NCBI GenBank assembly: GCA_038025085.1
Contig: CM076144.1
Location: 14,539,501-14,603,500 of the forward strand
Reading direction: 5' to 3'
DNA from: Tetragonia tetragonoides
Taxonomy: Eukaryota > Streptophyta > Magnoliopsida > Caryophyllales > Aizoaceae
DNA: 64,000 nucleotides
A program made the position numbers and the translations under genes. The stretch's first letter is position 1. The number at the start of each line of letters is the position of its first letter. Shown in pieces: positions 44,167-56,505 of this stretch. The notes under the pieces are model-generated. The model had not been told where the DNA came from. It saw only the letters and a program-made list of their open reading frames with translations, and ran no database searches.

Positions 44167-47100
44167 TTAGCTGGTCGATTCTTCTTTAATAACACTACTC
44201 TTGCCATCAGCTTTCTGAGCAGTTCTTCTCTTTGACTGTATTTGGCGAACATATTCTGTGAAAATAACATGGATATTCGGCGCAAGCTTACTCGATGCAG
44301 AGACACTAAGCCCTGCTTTCTTCAAGGCACGAGTGACATCTTTCTGAGACTTTTGGAAGTGGATGTTACACAGTGAGGGAACAGCTGACCTTAGTATTGG
44401 CTTCTCGCATAGTATGGGTCCCACCGGTGCGCTGGATATACAAGAATAAACCATCAATAGGCAGTTGGTCGTTGGTGGCAGAATGAACATTTATAGAGTT
44501 TTTAAAAAGTAAAAAGGACATATAAGATTTCCTTCTTCTGATATGTCTAACACGATAAGAAAAGCTACTCTGAGTATATTCACATAGATTTCTTCCTTTT
44601 CTGTTCTTTTCTAGGCAGTTCAACAGTCCTTACACAAATAAGAAATGAATGAATCAAGATTTCATTTCTACTTCATCATAAAGTAATTTCTAATACATGT
44701 TGAAGTGAATCACCAGACCCTTATAAAGACAGATCCACCTTTGACAGGATCAAGTTGCTAGATAACGTCTGTTTTGTCCTCATCATGGCATTAATGTTTG
44801 ATGAGCTAACAGTATATCTAACACTGCTTTCTTGAAAACCAAACAGCAGACCTGATGACGTGCCAAGCCATGGCCATGCAATGTTAAATACTCTAGATTT
44901 ATCCCACATGTGATATTGCACTGCCTGGTTTTTTATCTCCCCAGATTTTCACCATGCTCAGTACCACCAACCACTATATACGAATATGACATGGAGTGTA
45001 GGAGGCAGGAAGAAAGAACGACTTGAAATGCAGGGATCTAGTTTTGATAAAAGAAAGCTATGATTGACTTATGAACTAGCTGACGCCCATGATTCTGGAA
45101 TGTATAAGAAGAGTCGCAATAATCCAATAGCTTGAAGCATATTTGTCCTTACCACTCCTCTGGTAAAGCAAGAAGTTATCCCCCCTCTAGGAGGGTAGAG
45201 AAATGCAACCTGACCCGTCCATACAAGAAAGGCAACCCAAGTTGTTAACTTTAGGCAATGCTTTTGTTTTCTACTTTCCTTTCAAGAGTTTCTACTTTCA
45301 TTACATTTTTTTGTTGGGACCTTTTCTTTCCTGCTATTGTCAGTAGATATTATCAGATTTATGCACCTCCCATATATTTCGAATGACCCCAGAAACATGG
45401 AACTCGCTAGGACCACAACTCTTGAAGGAAAGGTACAATTAAATTCACTTGGTTTCATTGGGAAGCTAACAGAACCATTACATATGTGAATGTGATAGTA
45501 ACCTCTCTTTCCAAAACCATCTACACTACTATGTCAAATTATGCTAGTGACAATATTTGACGTATTAAGCAATATTGTACTAGTTGACTATGTCAGACCA
45601 GCAAAAAAAAGCTATTGCCACTTAACTGAACCTACCTTGCTACTTTAACGGCTATTCCATAGCAGAGATAATCAATACTATAAACAGTTTGGCAGGCTCA
45701 CATTAAAATTGAGGCTTCACAGTTTTCGAACTGTGGTAAAACACTTCATGTCACTTAGCATGACTAACTTCATTTTCATGATTCAAAGCTCAAAATCCTT
45801 CATTTTCTAGAAAAATTGACACAACCTCATGCTTAAGCCTTAGAGACAGCAGTGCCAACAGTTACAGAAAGCTGAACCCCTACTCCAAAATCACAAGCAG
45901 GAGAATTCCCACATTATGTAGTTGAGACTTGTGAAGTACTGGTAGCACCGGTTGACATGCAACAGCTTTCTCAGTGCATTACACATTAGAGATAAGGGTT
46001 TTTTCACACAGCACGACACATACCATATCCATAACAAATCCCCTAAACAATGCAGTACAATTTGTACAAACAATGCTAGCACAAAGGCTATTAACAATTT
46101 ACCATACACCAATTGTTTTTCCTCCACCTAACAAATGCGAAATCATCCTATCAACAATTGGCCTATTTAGGTATCAGTGAATTGAGGGCAAAATAATTAA
46201 AATATATCCCTATCACCCTCTCCTGTGATAATTTCAATCAGCAAAATAAAAATCTCACATCAAACCCATTGAACATCTAATCACAATGAAACACAAAAGC
46301 AACCAATAACAAACAAAAAACAATAATAAGAAAAATAAATAAACTTAAAAAAAAAAATTAAAAAGTAAGAGCAGACAAGAAACAACCTTTTAATGACATA
46401 ATTGACATTGAAAATTAATCACAATTAAACACAAAAACAACCATAACAAATAAAAACAACAATCACAAAAATTAATACATAAAAAAATAAAAAATAAATA
46501 GTAAGAGTAGACAAGAAAGCACCTTTTGATGACATATTTGCAAGCCTTGTAAAGTTTTTGTTCAGGATCATAAAGAATATGCAAATGACAAAAATTCGTC
46601 AACGCCATTGCCTTCAACTTACACCCAACAAAAGTACATATACTCCGATTACCATTATTAATATAACTATTATTATTCCCGCCCAATTTCACTTCCTGCA
46701 AATTCTCCCCAAACCCTAACCCTAATTTACCACCACCACCACCATTTCCATTTCCACCAACATAACAAATTCCATTACCATTATTATTGGTCTCACCACA
46801 CCCTTCAACATTATTAATATTACTAACCCCAAATTCTACACTTTCTCTCTCCTCATCTTCTTTGTAAGGGCTTACACCATACTTCCAATAATACTCACGA
46901 TACTGAACCCTAAGATCGTCCATAAGAGCCCAGTAATGGTCTCTATAGACTTTAGAGAGCTGGTTAAGACGGTGGAGACGACGAGTGAGAAGCTCTTGGC
47001 GAGTGAGGTGAGAGGATTTGGAAAGAGGAGAGAGATTATCAATGGCGGTTAGGTTTAAAGGAGGTTTGATGTCAATGGCGGCGATTGGTACTTTTGTTGC

Positions 47101-47211
47101 TGTTGTGGTGAGGGTTTTGGTTGTGGGTTGTTGCTGTTGAGGTTGAATTTGAGTTTGAGTTTGAGGAGAGAGAAAGTCATTTGGGGAGGAGAGTTTTGAT
47201 GGAGAAGCCAT
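44167..47211 (-). CDS. INO80 complex subunit D-like protein (C3H/C3H zinc finger), two exons
   Basis: Exon 1 is 46523-47211, ATG at 47211, ending ATCAAAAG before GT. Exon 2 is 44431-44167, after an ATATCCAG acceptor. Phases agree (689 nt plus 265 nt), giving 317 residues. Residues 1-60 are Gln/Pro/Thr-rich and probably disordered. Residues 68-118 form a basic helical region (LTRQELLTRRLHRL.., VYRDHYWALMDDLRVQYREY). Residues 130-185 are Asn/Gly-rich. Residues about 190-250 are the zinc-binding domain of KANSL2/INO80D proteins, with Cys192, Cys197, Cys208, His211 and Cys224, crossing the splice junction as CKYVIK then SAPVGPILCEKPILRS. Residues about 255-300 are the conserved tail (VTRALKKAGL, KLAPNIHVI). 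By family it is a nuclear chromatin-remodelling subunit. The intron is about 2.1 kb. All key residues seem intact. Confidence 0.85.
46279..46542 (-). repeat. ~137-bp tandem duplication spanning the exon-1 splice donor
   Basis: Two units (46279-46405 and 46418-46542) share CACAAT-AAACACAAAA and end GACAAGAAA, C, ACCTTTT-ATGACATA. The right unit contains the real exon-1 end and donor (GT at 46521-46522). The left unit carries a second exon-end-like sequence with a GT at 46385-46386, deeper in the intron. Reading through to the second donor meets a TAA within the duplicated exon copy. Confidence 0.8.
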
Positions 47212-47401
47212 GGATGGCAGGGTGGAAAGAGGAGAGAGAAAGAGCAGCAGGAGCTGCGAGCAGCGGAAAGAGTGGAGGGGAGGCTGCTGGGATGGAGGGA
47301 GGCTGCTGGAGTACTACTATATTATTTGTAGAGCAGCAGAGCAGGTTTTTTGTCTTTTGAATCAGGTTTTTATTTTTATTTTTTTTATTTGATTTCAAGC
47401 T

Positions 47402-47409
47402 TATTTATA
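47402..47409 (-). promoter_or_regulatory. TATA box of the INO80D-like gene
   Basis: Minus strand TATAAATA, about 190 bp upstream of the ATG. The leader between them is CT-rich on the minus strand. Confidence 0.5.
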
Positions 47410-47575
47410 AGGAATTTTTTTGGTTTTTGGGATATTTAAGGGGGGTTTTTTGGGAATTTTTTTTTAAGGGATATTTTTTTATTTTTTGGGATATTTGATA
47501 TTTGTGATTTGTGAAGGGGGCTTTTTTTCTTAAATAGGATCATTGGATAAAATAGGAAGAAGATTAGTCCAGATT

Positions 47576-47758
47576 TCTTAGTATTATTATTACCATTATT
47601 ATTTTATTATTATTATTAGTAGTATTATTATTAATTTTTGTATTATTTTAATATATTTAGTTCTATTATTATTTTTATTTTAATGTAATTATTAATGTTA
47701 TTATTAATATTTTTCTTTTTATTTTTATTATTAATTTTTTTATTAATATTATTATTAC

Positions 47759-47809
<51 letters not shown>
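47576..47809. repeat. (TTA)n microsatellite region
   Basis: Imperfect ATT repeats from 47576, with a long pure run at about 47755-47809. Translations in both directions are homopolymer Asn or Leu and are not genes. Confidence 0.9.
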
Positions 47810-47812
<3 letters not shown>

Positions 47813-47819
47813 CAAAATT

Positions 47820-48928
47820 TTCTGTTTTCTCCAACTTCTCCCAATTTGACCTAATTTTTTCCGGTTTCTCCCAGTTATCAGTTAGACTTTTCAGTTTTGC
47901 CTAGTTTCTCCCGCTTACCAGTTACCAGTTTCTAGTTGAAAAGTACGAGCCCTTAATTGAGTGCGATAAGATTTCTCACCCTACGATATTTGGGTAGGTA
48001 AGGATTTCGTAAATCAGAAGCAATTAACAACGATTTGCAAATGAAGTTAATATGGAAACTTCTTACAGAATCCAAAAAATCTTTGGATTAAGTTTGTAAA
48101 CCAAATGTATTTTCATGGCCAAGATTTCTTTACTTTTGAGAAATAGAAGAAAAACTCATCGCAATGGATATAAAATGCTTGAAGTAAGAACCTTGGTCCA
48201 AAAGAGAACGAGATAGCAAGTGGAGAATGATGGGACATTGGGACTACTAATTTTTGACTTGATAATTACACTCGCATGAATTTTCGAATGACCCATTATT
48301 TGATAGTCACATACCTGTCAGCTTCTTCATTTCTGAAAATCGTAAATGTTATGAGAGTTTATTAAATATACTTTTACCTCCAAACATTGTTGGTTTGATT
48401 TTTAGTATCCTTTTTCCTTATAATTATCACAACATTCCAAATAATTTTGGCTAAGACTTTCTCGTAATGGTACTTTTACCTCCAAATCCACCATCTTATT
48501 GCCTAAGGTATTTAGGATGTTATAAGAAAAAATGTAATATTAGTTGGATTTGGAAGTTAACTACCCGGAACAAAGTTAAATTATAGTATATATGGAAACT
48601 TTTTTTTTTATGGACTTTCAACCAAGGTTATTTCGACTTTAACAGAGTAAGATTTTCCTATTCAAGAATCTGTGTTTTGTAACCATGATTCATAGAATAA
48701 GTTTCAGCCCTTCGTTCATTGTCCTCACTTCATTCAAGTGTTGGATACTTCAGAAACTTTATAAGAAAAATTTGCAGATTAATTTGACAGCTCGATTGAC
48801 TTTGTTGATAAATCAAAATGTATTGTAGTACCTTGGTAGAAAGGACTTTATCCTACTCATCTTATATTGATGGCTTATTTGGTTCAACGGGAATAAGATA
48901 TATGTTGGCAATCTCTCTACTAATTCTG
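47820..48928. other. Intergenic, nothing recognised
   Basis: Upstream flank of the INO80D-like gene. No open frame of note or repeat structure was identified. Confidence 0.3.
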
Positions 48929-49059
48929 CCCCATTTGGCTTCTCTGTTTTTTTTCGCAAAAAAATATTATTAATCGGCAACTAATTGCCTAAAAAAATCT
49001 ACACACCCGGTCCTTAGGCCGTTAAGCCCTCATTTACATCCCACATATACAATCTGCAA

Positions 49060-49872
49060 TCTCAACTGACCCCTGCTTTAGCTAGTTGGTCAGCTTCCAT
49101 ATTTTTCTCTCTTACAATATGAATAATACAAAAGCTGTCTAAACTAGCTAAGTTGCTGTCAAGCTCTCTGAACATGCACCACTGTGCTCATGGTCTTTTA
49201 GCATCTGTATGCATCCATGTAACAATTTTGGCAGAGTCACTTTCCAAGACAACTTTAAGATGATGCCACAAAGGATAAGATTTCAAGAAAACAAGTGCAT
49301 GATGAAATGCAAAAAGTTCAGCAATGTTTGAGTCTTGATTGCCCAAAGGTATTGAAAAGACTCCCAAGATTTCGCCCGTATGATCTCTAACTCGCATTAT
49401 ACCTCCACAACCTGCTGGGCCAGGTTTGCCTAGAGGTGAACCATCCAGGTTCATTTTGAACCAACCTTCTACTGGAGGACAACAAGTGACATTCGTTCTA
49501 TTCATGCCCCGTGGGATTTGCTGATTATTTCGTTGTGACAGAATGCCCTGAAGATTATGCGTCCAGTCGTGTAGGGTGTAATTACAGCCAGGAAAGTAGC
49601 TTTTAAACCACCAGTAAACTCTGAATTGGGCTGCTTCGAAAACCTTATACATCTCCTTGTTTTTTTGTTGAAAACAAACCTTATTTCTGAGACCACAAAA
49701 CAGCAAATAAAGCCATTTGCCACCCTTGACCTTCTACACTTCCTTTGGAATACGGAATCATTCATGTCCACTGGTTAAACACATCTGAAACCATAGCAGG
49801 TAAAACTGTTTGCACACCACACCATGAAAATTTTTTATGCCAAATTGCATATACAAACAGGCATTGAAGGAA
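49060..49872 (-). pseudogene. LINE-2 ORF2 C-terminus: RNase H domain
   Basis: The minus strand carries WFKMNLDGSPLGKPGPAGCG, then NIAELFAFHHALVF, then VLESDSAKIV, and, after one TGA, IHIVREKNMEADQLAKAG. These hold the four RNase H acidic residues (NLDG, AELF, ESDS, EADQ). Upstream are the LYLLWFQ and FQQKN segments of the linker between zf-RVT and RNase H, with stops. It encodes the C-terminal domain of a LINE polyprotein, which degrades the RNA template strand. It is broken by at least one stop and by the LINE-1 insertion. Confidence 0.8.
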
Positions 49873-49903
49873 TGCTGGGAGAGAGAGAGGAGGAGGAAAA
49901 GTG

Positions 49904-52017
49904 ATGAGTGAGAGAGAGCCCCTCCCCCCTGAACCGCCGCCCTCGCCCTACCTGGGCTCCTTGGGTTCAACTGCGGTGCCGTCACCGACCTCCGTGGAGC
50001 TTCCTGTGGTACTTTTTGCGCCCAACAAACCTCTTCCACCCCCCCCCCTTCCACCCATGCTCCCTCTCTCCTTCAAAGATGCCCTTTCTAACTCAGTCCC
50101 TGCAGCCCCCCTGCCCACCTTGAACCGAGCCATCCTCCAACCCCTCCTCCCTCCTTTAACCCGCTCTGTGATGTTCCTTCCTATCTCGGATTCGAAACTC
50201 GATATCATCCGTGCCCCCTTCAAGAACACCATCATCTGCAAAGTGGAGGGAAGATCCTTTTCTAGGGATTTCCTCATCGAGCAACTTTCGTTTCTTTGGA
50301 AGAAATTAAAAAATTGGTCTTTATCAGGCCTGGGAAAGGGTTTTTTTTCAATCAAATTTGAGAAGCCAGAAGATAAACAATTCGTGTTGACTGAGGGCCC
50401 TTGGTTCATATTGAATAATTTTCTTCACGTCAGAGTTTGGGAGGATGGTTTTAAACCTTCCTCAGCAAGAATTACCTCGATCCCAACGTGGATAACATTT
50501 CCGGAGTTGCATGCGGAATTTTTCAGACATGATATTTTACAGAAAATAGGCAATATTCTTGGAAAGCTCATCAGAATTGATGCAAATTCCCTCTCTAGAG
50601 AAAAGGTGAGGTTTGCAAAAACTCTGTGTTCAGTTGGACATGACTAAGAATCATCCGAAGTTTATCTGGTTGGGTCAGGTGAAACAAGAAATTGTTTATT
50701 CAAAATTGCCTAAAATTTGTCAAATTTGCAAGAATTTGATGCCTGCTTTGTGTACCTGCGAGAAAGTCTCCCCAAATCAGGATTTGCCTCAATCAATTGA
50801 ATTTGAAGATAACTCAAATCACAAAGAGGGAGATAAGGAATATTCTACAGAGGAAGAAGGTTGGGAGGAGGTCCCCTCCAAGGACAAACAGGGCGGGAAA
50901 CGGCGAGGGCCGGGCCGTCGGGCACGGAAAAGCAGAGCTAGAGCTGTCAGGAAGGATTGGCGGAAAAAAGTCACTAACCAAATTCAAAATTGTGGGGCAA
51001 ATTTTTCAATTGAGCCTGCAAGTATTGTGGAGCTTAGCCAGCCACGTCGCCTCTTCCTTGAAATCGACGCGTCAATTCATTTGCATGTCTTAGTGACCTT
51101 AGTCTCCAAGATTTTGACTGGGACTCTATCCTGACCCCTACACCCAATTCTTCTTTTGACCAAGCTCAAATTACTTTCACCCTCACAGAAAAAAAAACTT
51201 GTTTGTGTTATCGATCCAAAAATTACTTTTCCCATTCTGAAAACTACTTCTCATGGAGCCATCATCCCAAGCCAGCCACTCTCCAGCCCCACCTCACCAT
51301 CAACACCACCATCCTTCACGCATCCCACCACCACCAAAAAAAAAACCCAACCACAATAAGCAACATCCTCAGGGAGATAAGCCATGCAACCCGAATCAAA
51401 CCAGCAGCTCTTACAACTGCGGAACTGGACCTCAAAAACTCGGTCCTAGTTATGGACCGTTTGCCCCTCTGGAGGGTAGCCAAAGCTCACGAGCTTCGTC
51501 GAGCCATCTTATTCCCTGAAGAAGTCCAAGAACCGCTCAAAAGCGTCAAGATCTGGAAGGAGGGAGGCGCTCGACCAGCGAACCTCCCCCAGTTAAGCGA
51601 TCTGGAAATTCCGCACCCGGGGTGTGTAAAATTCCTGGAGTGGATGATAGAACGGGCAGAAAAAGAAGGTCTGACTCGAGTTTTTCCAACCGCCCTCCTC
51701 GATCTAATCGATCCAGCTCCAATCCTCCCTCAATTGAGGGAAATCTGTTCGCTGCGCTCCCAATCATTCCTATGTCAGATGATGAGCAACTGCAATGGCC
51801 TAGTAATTGTGTCCACAAGGGAGGAGTTCAAGCAGATAAGAGTGGCAGTAAACTGGGAAAGGAGAGAGACGGGAATGGGAAGAAAAGCGATGGTCGCCAT
51901 CGAGCCCCTCTCAAACAAAATGTATCATCCAACTCTGAAGCGAATGGTGGAAGTTCACTCACCACTAGAGGAAAATATGACTCGGTTGGAGTTGTTGACA
52001 CTGAAGAGAATCCCTGA
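49904..52017 (+). pseudogene. LINE-1 ORF1 (Gag-like, DUF4283 plus zinc knuckle region)
   Basis: Starts MSEREPLPPEPPPSPYLG with a Pro-rich N-terminus. Residues about 85-240 form the DUF4283 RNA-binding domain (FSRDFLIEQLSFLWKKL, FEKPEDKQFVLTEGPWFILN, and IPTWITFPELHAEFF). One extra base near 50622 shifts the frame. The other frame continues LCVQLDMTKNHPKFIWLGQV then LPKICQICKN, where the CCHC knuckle should follow but is damaged (CQICKNLMPALCTC). The C-terminal part passes through further frameshifts (SYGPFAPLEG near 51455, then KIPGVDDRTGRKRRSDSS near 51630) to a TGA at 52015-52017. ORF1 protein normally binds LINE RNA. Confidence 0.8.
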
Positions 52018-52021
52018 TTTA

Positions 52022-55000
52022 ATGTCGATTTTAATCTGGAATTGTAGGGGAATAGCTAGAGCCTCCTTTAAAGCTAATTTCATGCACATTATTCACTCTC
52101 ATAAACCTGAACTTGTGATCTTGCTCGAAACCCGTACTAGCGCAAAAAATACTTGGAAAATCTTCAGGGAGCTTCCGTTTGATAGACACCAGTTGGTTGA
52201 ACCCGTGGGATTCTCATGAGGGATTTGGCTCCTGTGGAGGTCATATTCTCTGGATTTTCATCTTTTAAACATGGACCATCAATTTATCCATGGTGTGGTT
52301 CAAGTAAAAACAAACTCTACTAAACCCTTTCTTTTAACTGCTGTCTATGCTAAGCCTAAACATAAACTGAGATGTCTTCTTTGAAAATCGATGTCTGACA
52401 TGAGCAAATGCATTTCTTCACCTTGGCTTGTAGTTGGTGATTTTAACGAAGTTACTTGTTCTAGTGAGAAATTTGGGGGCAAGCCAATTAAATTGAATCG
52501 TGTGAATCAATATGTTGACTGTATGCATGCCTGTGAACTGATTGATTTGGGTTTCAGTGGTGTAAAGTTTACTTGGTCCAATAAAAGAAAAATCAACCCT
52601 ATTTCTGAGAGGTTGCATAGGGGTTAGGCAAACTCTTTGTGGATGTCTAGTTTCCCTGAAAATCGCATGGTGCATCTACCTAGAATAACCTCTGACCACT
52701 GTCCACTCTTGCTTTTGCTTCATAAGCCTGTCATAAACCCGAGTACCAAGCCTTTTCGTTTTGAACCTATGTGGCTTCTAGAACCTGATTTTGCTAACCT
52801 GGTGTATGATGAGTGACTCAAGAGTGTTGTCACCCTTCCTAAAAAGCTCTCTCACCTTACTGATCAAATGACTATCTGGGCTAGAGATATCTTTGGTAAC
52901 ATTTTTAAGAAAAAGAAACATCTGTTAAAAAGAATTGAAGGAGTTCAAAAAAAATTATGTGATAATCCCTTGTCTGATTTCTGTCAGGAACTTGATTGTA
53001 ATCTATCCTCTGAGCTTAATGATATTCTTGACCAGGAACAGGTCTTTTGGATGATGCGTGCTAGGTCGAATTGGCTTCTTGAGGGTGATAGAAATACTGT
53101 TTTTTCCATAAATCTGTTATCCTCAAGAGAAAATTCAACAAGATTCACATGCTTAGAGATGGGGTGGGCTGTGACATTTCTGATCCTTGCTTGATTAGTG
53201 AACATATTTTTAATTTTTTTAAAAATCTTTTTACTACTGAGAAGGATATGTCTATGTGTACTGATTGCTCCATCCCTACTGACAAGGTCCTAGCAATTGG
53301 TAGTGTCCCCTCTAACGAGGAAATCTACAAAGGTCTGTTTAGCATGGACTCCCTTAAGGCCCCGGGGCCTGATGGGCTACATGCTTGTTTTTATAAAAGC
53401 CAGTGGAATGTCTTGGAGGCTGATGTGTGCAAGTTTATTAGTGAGATTTTTGCTAAGGGGGTAATCCCTTGGGAATTTAACCAAACTGTTATTTCCCTTA
53501 TCCCTAAGGTGGAAAATCCTAAGACAATCAAGAGCTTTAGACCTATAAGCCTTTGTAACACTTTGTATAAAATTGTCTCCAAAATAATTGTGCACGGAAT
53601 GAGACCCTTTTTACATGATATCATTTCTCCAAACCAAAGCAGCTTTCTGCCAGGGAGAGGAATTGACTGTAACTATATCAATGCTACTGAAATTCTTCAT
53701 TCCATGAAGAAGAAAAAAATGTAAAAAAAGGTTTTTTCTGTCAAAATCGACTTGGAAAAGGCTTATGATAGATTAGAATGGAGCTTTATTCATGATTGTC
53801 TGGCTTTACACGGGTTTGATAGCCAATCCATTAAGTTGATTCTTAGTTGTGTGTCCACTACTACCACGTTTGTGTTAGTTAATGGTTCCTGCACTGAGTC
53901 CTTTCAACCCTTGAGGGGGATCAGGCAAGGGGACCCTTTGTGCCCATACCTGTTCATCCTTTGCATGGAAGCTTTGTCTCTTTCTATTCACCAGGCCTGT
54001 AAGGATGGTGAGTGGCAGCCCTTCAAGTTTAGTAGTAATCTTGCCATCTCTCACTTAATGTCTTCTGACGACCTTTTGCTCTTTGGGGAAGTTAATGAAG
54101 GTACTATTGATGCAATGTTGTCTACTCTTGAATATTTTTGTGGTGTTTCTGGGCAAAAAATCAATAATGACAAGAGTAAAATTTATTTCTCCCCCAATAC
54201 TGATCAAGCTCAAATTGAGACTGTTGAGCTAGCACTTAATATGAAAGCAACTGATGATTTAGGAGTCTATTTGAGTTTTCCTTTAACCACTAAAAGACCC
54301 GCCAAGAGGCAATTGCAAAATATTGTGGCTAAGATCAAGGGAAAGTTGAGTAACTGGAAGGCAAGAAACTTGTCCAATGCTGGGAGGTTGTGCCTTGTTA
54401 ATGCCTCTTTGAACACCATCCCCACTTACACAATGCAGTGCATTCATATGCCCATGTCTACACTAAGGAGTTAAACACTCATGTGAATAACTTCCTTTAG
54501 GGTGAAAATGAGGGTAGAAATAAACTACATTTGGTCTCATGGGATAAAGTCACCTTGGCCAAAAGTGATGGTGGCCTGCACATAAGAGATAACATTCTTA
54601 TGAGTAAGATCCATATGGCTAGACAATGTTGGAAAATGTTCTCTAACCCGGAGACTTTGCATGCTAGAGTTATTAATGAGAAGTATGTCAATAATAAGGT
54701 TAAGATCACTCCCTTTGGCCAGGGGTCCCATTTTTGGCAAGACTTGGGGAAAGGGTGGGAGGTGTATCATAATAGCATACAGTGGACACTAGGAAATGGT
54801 GAGTCCATTTTATTTTGGGAGGACCATTGGACTGAGTGGGGTTCTCTTAGAAATCTGATTGCTGGACCCCTAACTGAACATGAGCTTAATCTTAAAGTTG
54901 CTGATTGTGTCCATTGGCAGGGTACTAACTTCACTTGGAAGTTGGATCTTTGGTCCTTTGTGCTCCCACCTGACGTCCTTGATCATATTAGGGACAAACA

Positions 55001-56162
55001 AAAACCTGTGCTTGAAAAAGATGATATAAGTTTCTGTGGCTTTGCTTCAAAAGGAAAAATTTTAATAACTGATGCTTATTTTGAGGAAAAAAGAAAGCTT
55101 GCATCTATCCAACCTCCCTAGTTAAGCAATGATGAGGATTTAATTTGGCTTTGGCAAGCAAAAACTCTTCCAAAAATAAAGAACTTCATGTGGCTTGTTT
55201 TTTTTGACAGACTTCTTACTAATGTTACCTTATTTAAAAGAAATATTCTACCCCATGAAGTTTGTACTGTCTGTCTGGATGGTAATGAGGATACGTTACA
55301 TGTCCTTAGGGACTGTGAGAGAGCTAAGGAGGTTTGGAGGCAACTCTGTGTACCTGACACCTTCTTTAACCAATCCCTTCAACCCTGGCTCAAAGCCAAC
55401 CTCCTTCTTGATAAGTGTATGTCCAACCAACTGCCTTGGAACATTCACTTCTCCTTCATTGTGTGGGAGATATGGAAGAGGAGAAACCTTGCAGTTTTTG
55501 AGGAAAAGAGTCTACCCTTTACCTCTTGGTTCAAAAAAATTAGCTTTCATGCGTGGGAGTTTTACTCAACCCTAGGAAAACTAAAACCTATCCTGAGCAA
55601 CTCTCCCATCTTTGTCAACTGGAAATCACCTGATCTGAATTGGACCAAAGTAAACTGTGATGCCTCTTTTGATACAGTGAACAAGCTAGCAGGTTTGGGC
55701 TTTGTGTGTCAAAACAATGCAGGTATGTGGATTGTAGGAGGAATATCAAAGAAGCCAGCAAGGGATGTTCGTGAAGCTGAACTGTTGAGCCTAATTCAGG
55801 CAATAAGATTTGTGAAGCAAGAGAAGTGGGATAATGTGATGATCAACTCAGACAACAAGAGTATCATCAGTACGCTACATGACAATGTGATGTTGCATGA
55901 TCACCTACTCCCTTTGTTTATGGAATGCAGGTGCCTACTAAGCGGTTTGAGGACGAAGATGCTGACTTTTGAGTTCAGGGAGGGAAATCAAGTTGCAGAC
56001 AAGATGGCTCAGCTTGCTAGGAAGGAACTAAGGGAGGATCAGGGGCTGAATGTTTTATGCTCCCCTCCTGACTCTTGTTTGGAATCGTTATCCAAAGACT
56101 CTGTAGGTTTTAAGTATGCTAGGCAAAACTCTATTTATGGTACTGTAACTGACTTAACTTAA
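52022..56162 (+). pseudogene. LINE-1 ORF2 (endonuclease, reverse transcriptase, RNase H)
   Basis: ATG five bases after ORF1. Endonuclease: ILIWNCRGIARASF, PELVILLETRTS, VVGDFNEV (catalytic Asp, Asn), TSDHCPLLL (His); stops interrupt near 52219, 52383, 52626 and 52816. RT: SLKAPGPDGLHACFYKSQWN, IPKVENPKTIKSFRPISLCN, QSSFLPGRG, IDLEKAYDRLEW, LRGIRQGDPLCPYLFILCME. The FADD box reads MSSDDLLLF, and a TAA interrupts near 53722. zf-RVT: LPKIKNFMWLVFFDRLLTN with CTVC..TLHVLRDC. RNase H: NCDASF, REAELL, NSDNK, NQVADKMA, all four acidic residues kept. A frameshift near 53110 and stops near 54472, 54499 and 55119 also lie in the frame. Confidence 0.85.
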
Positions 56163-56206
56163 TTTTTATGCAATGCAATCTTTCCAAAAAAAAAAAAAAG
56201 AAGGAA

Positions 56207-56488
56207 AATATGCTGAACATCTTCATTATCTGCTTGATACATATTGCATTGACATGCATTGTCATCGAAAGGAACTCCTTATATCTGAAGATATTTTTTT
56301 TTGTAGCCACCCTGTCTTGCACTACTCGCCACCAAAAATCTGAACTTTAGAAGGAACCTTTGCTGTCCAGATAACAAAAAGAAAAACCCCAAGATTCGGC
56401 TGAAGCTTCTTGCAATTTGTCACTCAACCCTTTTCTTGAAAATTTACCATGCGAAACAAGCACCCACACCATTTTATCCATCTCATCT
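56207..56488 (-). pseudogene. LINE-2 fragment upstream of the LINE-1 insertion (zf-RVT region)
   Basis: The minus strand reads DDNACQCNMYQADNEDVQHI and continues across the LINE-1 insertion as FLQCLFVYAIW. This is the CxC..E..HIF..C zinc-finger-like motif after the reverse transcriptase. Its upper limit at 56488 meets the LINE-2 target duplication. Confidence 0.75.
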
Positions 56489-56505
56489 CCCCATTTAGCT
56501 TCTCT

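Larger units (their letters stand above)
49873..56199 (+). mobile_element. Near full-length plant LINE (LINE-1) nested in LINE-2
   Basis: About 6.3 kb, beginning with a GA-rich leader (GGGAGAGAGAGAGGAGGAGG) and ending in poly(A) at 56186-56199. A candidate target duplication, GAAGGAA, lies at 49866-49872 and 56200-56206. ORF1 (about 49904-52017) and ORF2 (52022-56162) are in the usual order with nearly abutting ends. All domains (Gag, endonuclease, RT, zf-RVT, RNase H) are present but carry several stops and frameshifts, so it is inactive. Joining the flanks gives a continuous LINE-2 zinc-finger reading (EDVQHIFLQCLFVYAIW), which confirms the nested order. Confidence 0.9.
48929..56505 (-). 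mobile_element. 5'-truncated LINE (LINE-2), interrupted by LINE-1
   Basis: A 17-bp target duplication marks the original insertion: CCCCATTTGGCTTCTCT (48929-48945) and CCCCATTTAGCTTCTCT (56489-56505), one mismatch. Inside, a minus-strand LINE runs from about 56488 down to a poly(A) tail (poly(T) at about 48947-48954 on the plus strand). About 1.2 kb of LINE-2 is present in two pieces, 48947-49872 and 56200-56488, split by LINE-1. When rejoined they read through the zinc-finger RT-associated region into RNase H. Confidence 0.85.

Noticed and set aside
47643..47904. Open frames of poly-Asn or poly-Leu
   Set aside because: Direct translations of the (TTA)n microsatellite.
49948..50409. 153-codon minus-strand frame in LINE-1
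   Set aside because: Antisense to ORF1 DUF4283, whose plus-strand motifs are clear.
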